Shown: in pieces, positions 15,919 to 23,579 of the stretch
How positions within the stretch are numbered: the stretch's first letter is position 1
Layout: each line of letters begins with the position of its first letter
DNA from: Chloroflexota bacterium
GTDB lineage: Bacteria > Chloroflexota > Anaerolineae > Anaerolineales > Villigracilaceae
Assembly (NCBI GenBank): GCA_021796315.1
Contig: JAJYOH010000011.1
Span: 1 to 31,190, forward strand
Reading direction: 5' to 3'
Length of the DNA stretch: 31,190 nt
Program-made: the position numbers and the translations under genes
The notes under the pieces: model-generated
Seen by the model: only the letters and a program-made list of their open reading frames with translations
The model's database searches: none
What the model was told of the DNA's origin: nothing

Positions 15919-17901
15919 TTACAGTGCCGCATAGACCAGCTCGATCAAATCCTTGACCGCCAGGCGTTCCTCGTTGCCGGTGGTCTTCGCCGCGTCGCGG
16001 AACATCGTGACATCCTTCGGGCACGCCGTGACCAGAGTATTCACGCCGTTCAGACTTACTGCTTCGCGCACGCGCGATTCGCTCGGTCTTTCCTTGACTT
16101 CAGCCTCCTTCATCCAAATGCGGCCGCCGCCCGCTCCGCAGCAGAAAGCGCGGTCGCCGTGATGCGGCATTTCGATTAATTCGCATCCGGTCGCCTCGAT
16201 CACTCTGCGCGGCGCGTCATACACGCCGTTGTAGCGTCCCAGATAGCATGGATCGTGATAAGTGACTTTGTATCCGAGTTTCCTGCTGAATTTCAATTGA
16301 CCCGATGCGATCAATTGATCGAGCAACTCGGTGTAATGCAATATTTGCGGATGACCATTTCCATTGAATGAATATTCGTTCTTGAGCGTGTTATAAGAAT
16401 GCGGGTCGGTTGTAACGATTTTTTGATAGGTGCACTTGCCCAACACGCCGACGTTTTTCTCAGCCAGCGCCTCGAATAAGCCTTCTTCCCCCACGCGGCG
16501 CACATCGTTCCCGGCATTGCGTTCACTGTCGTACAAGATTCCAAAATCCAACCCGGCTTTCTGGAATACTTGAGCGGTCTTCGATGTGACCTCAGCCAGC
16601 GTTGGACTGTATGAAGCATAATCGCCAACAAACCATAGATATTCAACTGGTTCGCGGCGCGCGTCTTTGATTTTCGGCTCGAGCGGCTGAGTCCATTTGG
16701 CGCGCATCCGTTCGGATTGACCAAAGGAGTTGCCATAACGTCCCAAATTCGCCAAAGCTTTTTGCAATTGCGCATCTACTTGTCCTTCGGCTATCAGATA
16801 GCGGCGCATGTCTACAAGCGAAGACAAGTGATCAATAAATGCCGGGCAGACTTGTGAACAGACGCGGCAGGTGGTGCAGCCCCATAATTCTTCCGCCGTA
16901 ATCACATCGCCGTGCAATTGATGGCCATTCGCTTTTTCCCAAATGTGCGCCTGCAACTTGATCATCATCGTGCGCGGCGAAAGGATCTGCGCGCTCGCAT
17001 ACGCCGGGCAGACATCCTGGCAGCGGCCACAGCGCGTGCAGGATTCAAAGTCCAAGATTTGTTTCCAGGTAAATTCTTTCCACGTTTTCACACCTATGCT
17101 GTCTGTGGAACGCGCCGGCGATAATGTTCCTGCCGGTGCAAGCGAATGGAAGAAGATATTGGTCGGCGTCGCGGCGATGTGAAATAACTTTGTGAACGGC
17201 AAACTCGCAAGGAGAGTGAACGCAATCAAAATGTGAAACGACCAAAGCGAGAGATGCAGGATGCGATTGGTTGGATCACCAGTGGCGATGAACAGCGCGG
17301 CAATCGCTTTGCCAATTGGCGACCAATTCGCCCATGATGGTTGTGTCACCGCGATACGCAAGCCTTCTACGAAATAACCGCTGATGGCAATCAAGGTCAG
17401 CATGACGAGCACGTAGGTATCGTCGCGGGTGAGCGTTGGCATTGGGTTCTGGAGCCGCTTCGGGCGGAGAATGTAGCGGCGATAGATCGCCATACCTAAG
17501 CCAATCATCAACAACAATCCAAAGATATCCAGTGTCAATTCATAGACAATATAAAATCCGTCTTTCAAAAATTGGAATCCAAAGAAGAGATGTGTCACAT
17601 CCCAATCCAAAGTCGCAAGTGCGGTACCGATGAGGAGGGCGATCATTCCCCAAAAGATGGTCAGATGCATGACACCCGTGTAGGCCTCACTCGCAGTGCG
17701 AAGTTGCAGAATCGCTTGAGTTAACACTGACCACAAACGCGTGCCAATATGATCGAAGCGTTTTTCCGGCTGACCCTGCCGCCAGCGCCGAACGCGGCGA
17801 ATAATGCCATAAAGGAAGACGATAGCTGTGATGAATCCCAAAATATATTGAGCAGTCTCTGCCCATTGCGGGATGTTCCAGAACGTTTCGCGGATCGGCA
17901 T
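15919..17901 (-). CDS. Membrane cytochrome b/Fe-S/CCG oxidoreductase, ETF:menaquinone oxidoreductase type
   Basis: A 660-residue fusion. Residues 1-245 form a NarI/HdrE-like cytochrome b domain of about six helices with candidate heme ligands H79, H104, H216, H223 and H241. Two [4Fe-4S] motifs follow (C288, C291, C294, C298; C342, C345, C348, C352), and then a CCG region. Only the second CCG site looks intact (HDPCYLGR with C552, CCGAGGG with C587-C588, and a later ACP); the first has GDYASY and TDPHSYN where cysteines are expected. The layout matches the DUF224-type membrane oxidoreductases paired with EtfBA in syntrophic fatty-acid oxidisers and Geobacter, thought to pass electrons from Etf to menaquinone. 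etfA lies 14 bp upstream, supporting the same role. Confidence 0.9.
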   Translation of the reverse strand: MPIRETFWNIPQWAETAQYILGFITAIVFLYGIIRRVRRWRQGQPEKRFDHIGTRLWSVLTQAILQLRTASEAYTGVMHLTIFWGMIALLIGTALATLDWDVTHLFFGFQFLKDGFYIVYELTLDIFGLLLMIGLGMAIYRRYILRPKRLQNPMPTLTRDDTYVLVMLTLIAISGYFVEGLRIAVTQPSWANWSPIGKAIAALFIATGDPTNRILHLSLWSFHILIAFTLLASLPFTKLFHIAATPTNIFFHSLAPAGTLSPARSTDSIGVKTWKEFTWKQILDFESCTRCGRCQDVCPAYASAQILSPRTMMIKLQAHIWEKANGHQLHGDVITAEELWGCTTCRVCSQVCPAFIDHLSSLVDMRRYLIAEGQVDAQLQKALANLGRYGNSFGQSERMRAKWTQPLEPKIKDARREPVEYLWFVGDYASYSPTLAEVTSKTAQVFQKAGLDFGILYDSERNAGNDVRRVGEEGLFEALAEKNVGVLGKCTYQKIVTTDPHSYNTLKNEYSFNGNGHPQILHYTELLDQLIASGQLKFSRKLGYKVTYHDPCYLGRYNGVYDAPRRVIEATGCELIEMPHHGDRAFCCGAGGGRIWMKEAEVKERPSESRVREAVSLNGVNTLVTACPKDVTMFRDAAKTTGNEERLAVKDLIELVYAAL

Positions 17902-17915
17902 TTCGGCTCCTATGC

Positions 17916-18875
17916 TTATTTGGCTTGTTTGATTTTCTCGGTCAACACTTCGACTAGATCGAACATATCCATCTCGATGCCGTATTTCGCAATGTTGAAG
18001 ATGGGCGCCTTTGGGTCGGTATTGATGGCAATGATCGTATCAGCGTCGGTGATGGCTTCCACGTGTTCGGGCGCGCCGCTGATGCCGAGCGTCAGATAGA
18101 TCTTGGGCTTGACATGCTTGCCCGATTTCCCAACCAGGCGCGAGGTCGGCAGCCATGCCTGGTCAATCACCGGACGCGAACCGCTTACGAATCCGCCGAG
18201 TGCGGCAGCCAAGTCTTCGGCGAGCGCGATGTTGTCTTTGTTTTGAATCCCTCGACCGACGGAAACCAGGATCGGTTCCTTGGAAATATCCACATCGCCG
18301 GATTTCGGCTCGATATAATTTTTCAGCGTGACTCTCAACGCGTCCAGCGCCGGGACCTCAGCCGGAGTCAGCGCCGGAGGCTTTGCGCTTTGTCCCTGTT
18401 CGGGTTTGTATCCGCCGGGGATCATCGTGACCAGCGCGGCAGGGGAGGGCACTTCACCTTCAACCATAATTTTGCCGCCGCAAATCTGGCTGACGAATTT
18501 GCCATCCTGAGTGAAACTTCGGCAGGAATTTACCAACGGTAAATCGAGTCGGATCGAAAGTACGCTGGCTAAGTCCGCGCCAATCGAAGTGCTTCCGAAG
18601 AGCACCGCACGCGGCTGGTTCTTTTGGATCAAATCAGCCAATGCTTTTTGATAAGCATCCGGCGTGAAATCCGCCAGCGCGGGATGATCGAGATAGAGAG
18701 TTTGATCGGCAGCGAAGTTTGCTGATAATTCTTTTGCGTTGTGTCCGAGCAAAACCGCCGTGACATTTCCACTGGTGCTTTGAGCAAGGTCGCGCGCCGC
18801 AGCAAGCATGATGTATGAAATATCCGCGACCTGCCCTCGCAAATGTTCAATGACAACGTAAATATCCTGGCTCAT
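17916..18875 (-). CDS. etfA: Electron transfer flavoprotein alpha subunit
   Basis: A 319-residue FAD-binding subunit of soluble Etf. The C-terminal FAD domain is clear: SGSRP (231-235), WLPTSRLVGKSGK (241-253), GISGAPEH (264-271), and INTDPKAPIF (284-293). Some positions depart from common EtfA, for instance KSGK for QTGK and GAPEH for GAIQH. It passes electrons from dehydrogenases to the membrane oxidoreductase encoded 14 bp downstream. The ATG at 18875 is preferred over 18887 because GGAGGG precedes it; it starts 12 bp after etfB. Confidence 0.93.
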   Translation of the reverse strand: MSQDIYVVIEHLRGQVADISYIMLAAARDLAQSTSGNVTAVLLGHNAKELSANFAADQTLYLDHPALADFTPDAYQKALADLIQKNQPRAVLFGSTSIGADLASVLSIRLDLPLVNSCRSFTQDGKFVSQICGGKIMVEGEVPSPAALVTMIPGGYKPEQGQSAKPPALTPAEVPALDALRVTLKNYIEPKSGDVDISKEPILVSVGRGIQNKDNIALAEDLAAALGGFVSGSRPVIDQAWLPTSRLVGKSGKHVKPKIYLTLGISGAPEHVEAITDADTIIAINTDPKAPIFNIAKYGIEMDMFDLVEVLTEKIKQAK

Positions 18876-18887
18876 ACATCCCTCCAC

Positions 18888-19649
18888 TCACAAGACGCCA
18901 AGCTCTTTGAAGATGCCGACGAGTTTATCGGCAACTTCATCCGCATTGCCGGTGATCATCGTTGCGTGCGCGCTGGCTTCGGGCTGGAACATGCGTCCGA
19001 CGGTTGGCCCGCCGCACGAGTCCGGGTTTGACGCGTCTTGTTCTTCGATGCTCGATGTTTTCATCGCCTGACGAACCTTGCTGACAGCCACATAGCGCGG
19101 TGGTTGTTCCGCCGCTTGAATTCCAACCACCGCCGGAAGTTTGACTTCCATTTCAGCCAGCAAGCCGCCGGGATATTCTTTTTTGATGAGAGCTTTTCCA
19201 TCATTGAGTGAAACGGCGGACACATAACCGATGTAGGGCATTTCCAATAACTCGGCGACCAGCGGACCCAAGGCACCATCGAGATCATTGTGGGCCTGTA
19301 CGCCGGTCAAGATCAAATCGGCTTGGATTTCCTTGACAGCTTTTGCGAAGACGCGCGCAAAGGCGTGATTGTTCACATTGCTGAAATCACCTTTGATTTT
19401 GACGATTCGGTCCGCACCTTTAGCGGCCGCCGTGAACAGGATGTCGTCGGCGCCTTCGATATCAGGAGCGATGACGGTGATTTGACCTCCACCGCTCTCC
19501 TTTAATAGGATGCCTTGCTCGATAGCATGATCGTCGAATTCGTTGATGATCAGACGCGCAAAGGATAAATCGAGCGCTGAGCCGTTCGCATCAATGGTGA
19601 GTTCTTCAACCAGATCGGGAACAAGTTTTGCCAATACAACGATGTTCAT
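18888..19649 (-). CDS. etfB: Electron transfer flavoprotein beta subunit
   Basis: A 253-residue partner of EtfA. The EtfB signature VKLPAVVGIQAAEQPPRYVA (169-188) and the following VRQAMK are intact. The nucleotide loop, usually of the form QAxDGDTxQVGP, is changed to QAHNDLDGALGP (118-129), so binding of AMP or a second FAD there may differ from the textbook protein. It starts 8 bp after the HdrD-like gene. Whether this Etf is bifurcating cannot be decided from sequence alone. Confidence 0.93.
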   Translation of the reverse strand: MNIVVLAKLVPDLVEELTIDANGSALDLSFARLIINEFDDHAIEQGILLKESGGGQITVIAPDIEGADDILFTAAAKGADRIVKIKGDFSNVNNHAFARVFAKAVKEIQADLILTGVQAHNDLDGALGPLVAELLEMPYIGYVSAVSLNDGKALIKKEYPGGLLAEMEVKLPAVVGIQAAEQPPRYVAVSKVRQAMKTSSIEEQDASNPDSCGGPTVGRMFQPEASAHATMITGNADEVADKLVGIFKELGVL

Positions 19650-19657
19650 CGTTCACC

Positions 19658-20854
19658 TCACTGGATTCCCATTGCTTCGACCAGCAGTTCTGCGATGTCC
19701 TTTACTTTGAGCTGCGCGGCTCCCTCGACCGTTTTGGCGGCGTCTTCAAAACGCGGCGTCTCATACGGGCAGGCAACTGCCATAATCTCCGCGCCGACAG
19801 TCAGTGCTTCGCGCACGCGCCACTCCGACAAGCGAATGTGCGCTTTCTCCCATTGGAAGCCGTCGAGCCACATCCCGCCGCCGCCACCGCCGCAGCACAG
19901 ACTGTTCATATGATTGTGCGGCATCTCCACCAGCGATATTCCGGGGATGGATTCGATCAATGCACGCGGTTGATCGAACACTCCGTTTGCGCGGCCCAAA
20001 TAACACGGATCATGGTACGTGACTTTGGCTTTGATCTCTCGCGTCAGCAGTGGTTTGATTTGGTCGAGTCGTTCCGCCAGAAACTCGGTGTAATGCCGGA
20101 CGGGATACGAAATGCCCAGCCGCGGATATTCGTTCTTGAGTGCGTTATAAGCGTGAGGGTCGGTAGTGATGATCTCGTTGAATTTGTATTTGCCGAATGC
20201 TTTGGCGTTCTTATCCGCCAGCATCTCGAACAAGCCGTGTTCGCCAGCCAACCGTTGCGAGTCGCCATCGCTCGATTCATCGGGCCCCAGAATCCCAAAG
20301 TCCACGCCGAGGGCATTCAAGATTTTTGCCAATGCTTTGGTTGTGGATTGAACGCGCGGATGATAGGAGGCGTAATCGCCGACGAACCATAGAACATCCA
20401 CCGGCTGCCTGACCTTGCCCAAAACTTTGACTTCCGGCATGATACCGTTTGTCCAGTCTGCCCGTTTGCGCGGGGATTCGCCAAGCGGGTTGCCGTAGCG
20501 TTGGGAATTCGTCAATGCGTTTTGGAGTTCAGTCGGGACATTGCCTGTTAGTATTAGTTCTTCCTTGATACTCGCCATCAGGCCGGGTGTCAGCGGAATC
20601 TTCGATGGGCAAGCGGCAGTACAGGCGTAACAGGACACACACATCCAGATCGAATCGGTTTCCAGCAGCTGGTTGAATCGGTCAGCGCGCAGCATCGCGA
20701 CCATCCTGCTGGGCGGATAAGTCATCAAATAGCCAAAGGGACATATCCCGCTGCAATTTCCGCACTCCAGGCAAAGCCTCAACCGTTCGCCATCCGGCGT
20801 GGCTTCAAGCACCTTCGTATAAAATGAACGCTCCGTTACTTCGGTAATCGTCAT
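19658..20854 (-). CDS. Soluble HdrD-like (HdrC-HdrB fusion) iron-sulfur protein
   Basis: A 398-residue cytoplasmic protein with two N-terminal [4Fe-4S] motifs (C28, C31, C34, C38; C72, C75, C78, C82) and a CCG region. As in the membrane oxidoreductase of the same operon, the first CCG site is degenerate (GDYASY, TDPHAYN) and the second is intact (HDPCYLGR, LCCGGGG, VACPYE). The two proteins are clear paralogues across this whole part, the present one lacking the membrane domain. It may be an additional electron carrier or subunit for Etf. It is the first large gene of the operon and sits directly before etfB. Confidence 0.88.
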   Translation of the reverse strand: MTITEVTERSFYTKVLEATPDGERLRLCLECGNCSGICPFGYLMTYPPSRMVAMLRADRFNQLLETDSIWMCVSCYACTAACPSKIPLTPGLMASIKEELILTGNVPTELQNALTNSQRYGNPLGESPRKRADWTNGIMPEVKVLGKVRQPVDVLWFVGDYASYHPRVQSTTKALAKILNALGVDFGILGPDESSDGDSQRLAGEHGLFEMLADKNAKAFGKYKFNEIITTDPHAYNALKNEYPRLGISYPVRHYTEFLAERLDQIKPLLTREIKAKVTYHDPCYLGRANGVFDQPRALIESIPGISLVEMPHNHMNSLCCGGGGGGMWLDGFQWEKAHIRLSEWRVREALTVGAEIMAVACPYETPRFEDAAKTVEGAAQLKVKDIAELLVEAMGIQ

Positions 20855-20910
20855 GAGTCATCTCCTCGTCAGACACCTTCTCTAGCCAGGTTTTGTGCAG
20901 GTACGCAGTT

Positions 20911-21015
20911 TCATTTTTCTTCCGCACCGACTGCGGCTTCTTCTAGCAACGAAAGATATTCAATCGGTTTAGGATTTAGGGCAAGTGTTGATGAAGTCAG
21001 TACAGCATCGGTCAT
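20911..21015 (-). CDS. Possible 34-residue leader peptide ORF
   Basis: A short frame starting at ATG 21015 with AGGAG seven bases upstream, an ideal ribosome binding site. It begins MTDAVLTSSTLALNPKP and ends in a Glu-rich tail (EEAA, then AEEK). It lacks membrane segments or cysteines. It is 56 bp before the HdrD-like gene on the same strand and is the first frame of the transcript. It resembles no family I know. It could be a small subunit, a regulatory leader, or chance; the strong ribosome site argues for translation. Confidence 0.5.
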   Translation of the reverse strand: MTDAVLTSSTLALNPKPIEYLSLLEEAAVGAEEK

Positions 21016-21087
21016 AAGACTTCTCCTGTCTGGTTGAACGCCTGGTCCCTCCAGTTTTCGGCGTTTGGATGATGCGTCACTTTAGTA

Positions 21088-21103
21088 TGTGACAATTATC
21101 ACA
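21088..21103. promoter_or_regulatory. Crp/Fnr-family operator, TGTGA-N6-TCACA
   Basis: TGTGACAATTATCACA matches the two half-sites of the Crp consensus exactly. It lies 73 bp upstream of the leader ORF of the minus operon and 125 bp upstream of the first ubiA gene. A redox- or energy-sensing Crp/Fnr regulator is a plausible binder; no such gene is in the window. Confidence 0.6.
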
Positions 21104-21121
21104 AATATACTAGCGATAAAA

Positions 21122-21140
21122 ATCACTGTTCTATAGTGAT
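21122..21140. promoter_or_regulatory. Second inverted repeat, candidate operator
   Basis: ATCACT (21122-21127) and AGTGAT (21135-21140) are exact inverted 6-mers 7 bp apart. The site is closer to the ubiA promoter than the Crp-like site. The regulator is unknown. Confidence 0.35.
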
Positions 21141-21195
21141 GAACGTCCAGATGTGTTCGGCTGGTCGCGTGTGTTTGTTCCTGTTCTCAACGCGT

Positions 21196-21201
21196 TATAA
21201 T
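21196..21201 (+). promoter_or_regulatory. -10 box for the first ubiA gene
   Basis: TATAAT lies 27 bp before the ATG. A weak -35 candidate TTTGTT sits 16 bp upstream. The ribosome binding site TTAGGAG follows at about 21215-21221. Confidence 0.5.
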
Positions 21202-21228
21202 TTCCAAAAACATCCTTAGGAGAATTTT

Positions 21229-22266
21229 ATGAGATTGAATTTTACAATGTGGCAGAAAGCGCTTAACGTGATCCCGGAAGTTTCCAAAGATGAATGGGAT
21301 CAGTTGGATGTGATTTCGCGCTGGTTGATTTCCACGCGCGCCGCGGTTTTGATCATGACCTTTTTATCGGCTGCATTGGCCGGAATTTTTGCCGTCCGTG
21401 CCGGTGTATTCCATTTTGTTCCCTGGCTTGCCCTGACCTTTGGTCTCATCATGGCACACGCCGCAAATAATATCTTTAACGATTTCACGGACTATGTACG
21501 CGGCGTGGACAAGGACAATTATTTCCGCACCATCTACGGCGCACAGCCCATCGCAAGTGGACTGATGACCAAACGTCAGCATTTGACCTATTTTGCGGTA
21601 ACAGGTTTGATCGCGCTTGCAACTGGCATTTATCTTATTGCCATCAATGGTTGGGATATAAATGTCTGGATCCTGCTCGGTCTTGGAGCATTCTTTGTCC
21701 TGTTCTATACTTGGCCGTTGAAATATATTGCGTTGGGCGAAGTTGCCGTTCTCATTGTATGGGGTCCGCTCATGATCGGTGGCGGATATTACGTGATGGC
21801 CCACAAATGGGATTGGAATGTGATGATTGCCAGCATCCCGTATGTGTTGGGCGTGACGACTGTCATTTTCGGAAAACATATCGATAAATTCAAAATTGAC
21901 AAAGAAAAGAAGATACATACCTTGCCAGTTCTGATCGGCGAAAAAGCTGCACGTTACACCGTGTTGACAATGATGATCCTGCCGTATCTTTTTACAGGAT
22001 ATTTAATTGCCATCAAATTTTTTACACCGGTTATGCTGGTTGTCCTGTTAGCTTTGCCCACATTTTTTCAGGTTTATCCGGCGCTTCTCAAGCCCAAGCC
22101 TGAGACTCGCCCCGAAAATTTCCCGGATGGGCAGGGCGGGTGGCCGTTATATTTTGCACCCCTTGCCTTTGGCAACAACCGTGCCTTTGGTGTCTGGTTC
22201 TTGCTCGGCCTGATATTGGATGTGACTCTGCGCCTGCTCCCATTTACCGCTAATTTCTGGCGTTAG
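21229..22266 (+). CDS. UbiA-family prenyltransferase, MenA-like (copy 1)
   Basis: A 345-residue membrane protein with about nine helices that would attach an isoprenoid chain to an aromatic acceptor. The first Asp-rich motif is NIFNDFTD (N81, D85, D88) followed by YVRGVDKDN; the second is GKHIDKFKIDKEKK with D219 and D224. These are the Mg-diphosphate sites of the family. A role in menaquinone synthesis is inferred from the quinone-linked operon that diverges from the same intergenic region. Heme O or other UbiA functions cannot be excluded. It ends at a strong terminator. Confidence 0.85.
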   Translation: MRLNFTMWQKALNVIPEVSKDEWDQLDVISRWLISTRAAVLIMTFLSAALAGIFAVRAGVFHFVPWLALTFGLIMAHAANNIFNDFTDYVRGVDKDNYFRTIYGAQPIASGLMTKRQHLTYFAVTGLIALATGIYLIAINGWDINVWILLGLGAFFVLFYTWPLKYIALGEVAVLIVWGPLMIGGGYYVMAHKWDWNVMIASIPYVLGVTTVIFGKHIDKFKIDKEKKIHTLPVLIGEKAARYTVLTMMILPYLFTGYLIAIKFFTPVMLVVLLALPTFFQVYPALLKPKPETRPENFPDGQGGWPLYFAPLAFGNNRAFGVWFLLGLILDVTLRLLPFTANFWR

Positions 22267-22287
22267 ATAAACCCAAGTCAAACCGTC

Positions 22288-22320
22288 AAAACAGAATGGA
22301 TGAATTCTATTCTGTTTTTT
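22288..22320 (+). terminator. Rho-independent terminator between the two ubiA genes
   Basis: A 10-bp stem (22288-22297 with 22309-22318) is followed by a T run. It ends the first ubiA transcript and implies a separate promoter for the second. Confidence 0.8.
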
Positions 22321-22355
22321 GTTGCCAAACGTTCGGAATTGTTTTGGAATGGTTG

Positions 22356-22361
22356 TATAAT
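22356..22361 (+). promoter_or_regulatory. -10 box for the second ubiA gene
   Basis: TATAAT lies 31 bp before the ATG, just past the terminator. A poor -35 candidate, TTCGGA, sits 18 bp upstream. Confidence 0.5.
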
Positions 22362-22391
22362 TTTGCACAAGACCAATTCGGAGGAAGTAAA

Positions 22392-23528
22392 ATGAAAATC
22401 AATTTTGCAATGTGGCGCAAAGCCGCATGGGAACTCGTTAAGATGGATGACAAGAAAGAGTGGGATTCGCTCGATGTTGTCTCCAAATGGCTGATCGCCA
22501 CCCGTTCTGCCGTGACGACAGTCACGATTTATTCAAGCATCATTGCCGGACTGCTGGCCTGGCGTGATGGATATTTTTCCTGGCTGCCATGGATCATTCT
22601 GACGCTCGGACTTTTCATTGCACACGGCACCAACAACCTGCTCAATGACTACACCGATTATTCGCGCGGCATCGACAAGGATAATTATTTCCGCACACAA
22701 TACGGCGTGCATCCGCTGGTGCAAAATTTCTGGACGAAGAGTCAGCAGATCCAGTGGTTTCTCGTCAGCGGCGTGATCGCCACACTTTCCGGTGTGTATG
22801 CGTTGTTTTACACGGGTTTCAACCCGGTAGTGATCGGCCTCTTTGCCTTTGGCGCTTTGATCCTGCTTTTCTATACCTGGCCGCTGAAATACTGGGCATT
22901 GGGAGAACTTGCCATCTTTATTATCTGGGGGCCGATCATGATCGCGGGTGTTTATTTTGTGTTGGCGCTTGGTAATGGCGGCAATCTTTCAAATGTTTGG
23001 AATGTTGCCTTGGCAGGTATCCCGTTTGGACTGAGCGTTGCCAGCATCAATGTTGGAAAACACATCGACAAGATGAACGATGACAAGGCCAAAGGTGTGG
23101 GCACTTTCCCGGTGCGTGTCGGTCAGACCTTTGCGCGCTACGTCAACATGGCTTCCATCGTCATTGCCTACGCGGTTGTGATCTACCTCGTTGGCACGGG
23201 ATACTTCTCAACTTTTATGTTGTTGATTTTGTTCGCGGGCCAGCGCGCGTTTTACGCTATTGCAGTTTTGTCCAGGCCTCGACCCGATAGCGCGCCCAAA
23301 GGTTTTGAAACTTTCTGGCCTACGTGGTTTTCCGGCTTTTGTTTTTATCACAACCGCATGTTTGGCGGGTTGTTCATCCTCGGCGTTTTGCTCGACACGC
23401 TCTTCCGCAAATTACCGTTCAGCCTTCCACTCTCACTTAATTGGCTCGGCGTTGTTGCATTAGGCGTTGGTGCGATCATCGCCATCGTGCGGATGATACA
23501 AGACAAAGCAAAGAAAGCGCAAGCATAA
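22392..23528 (+). CDS. UbiA-family prenyltransferase, MenA-like (copy 2)
   Basis: A 378-residue paralogue of the preceding gene, aligned end to end with it: both share EWDxLDVxSxWLIxTR near residue 24 and the NDxTD motif (N85, D86, D89), then DKDNYFR. The second motif is GKHIDKMNDDKAKG. It has an extra C-terminal helix and a Lys-rich tail. The frame is open to 22296, but the ATG at 22392 aligns with the paralogue's start and follows GGAGG. Tandem duplication followed by divergence is likely, and the two may use different acceptors or chain lengths. Confidence 0.85.
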   Translation: MKINFAMWRKAAWELVKMDDKKEWDSLDVVSKWLIATRSAVTTVTIYSSIIAGLLAWRDGYFSWLPWIILTLGLFIAHGTNNLLNDYTDYSRGIDKDNYFRTQYGVHPLVQNFWTKSQQIQWFLVSGVIATLSGVYALFYTGFNPVVIGLFAFGALILLFYTWPLKYWALGELAIFIIWGPIMIAGVYFVLALGNGGNLSNVWNVALAGIPFGLSVASINVGKHIDKMNDDKAKGVGTFPVRVGQTFARYVNMASIVIAYAVVIYLVGTGYFSTFMLLILFAGQRAFYAIAVLSRPRPDSAPKGFETFWPTWFSGFCFYHNRMFGGLFILGVLLDTLFRKLPFSLPLSLNWLGVVALGVGAIIAIVRMIQDKAKKAQA

Positions 23529-23551
23529 AACGTAATTCGTATTCCGCAAGA

Positions 23552-23579
23552 AAAAGGCTCCGGGCATTCGGGGCCTTTT
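23552..23579. terminator. Bidirectional terminator between convergent genes
   Basis: An 11-bp stem (23552-23562 with 23569-23579, one wobble pair) with a 6-base loop has A-rich and T-rich flanks, so it works in both directions. The stop codon of the minus-strand gene (23578-23580) is part of its flank. Confidence 0.75.

Larger units (their letters stand above)
21016..21228. promoter_or_regulatory. Divergent regulatory region between the redox operon and ubiA genes
   Basis: About 213 bp without genes, AT-rich in the middle. It holds a Crp-like palindrome (21088-21103), a second inverted repeat ATCACT/AGTGAT (21122-21140), a GTCAC/GTGAC pair flanking the first (21076-21093), and a small hairpin AACGCC/GGCGTT in the leader of the minus-strand operon. 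Its location makes it the likely control point for both transcription units. Confidence 0.65.
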
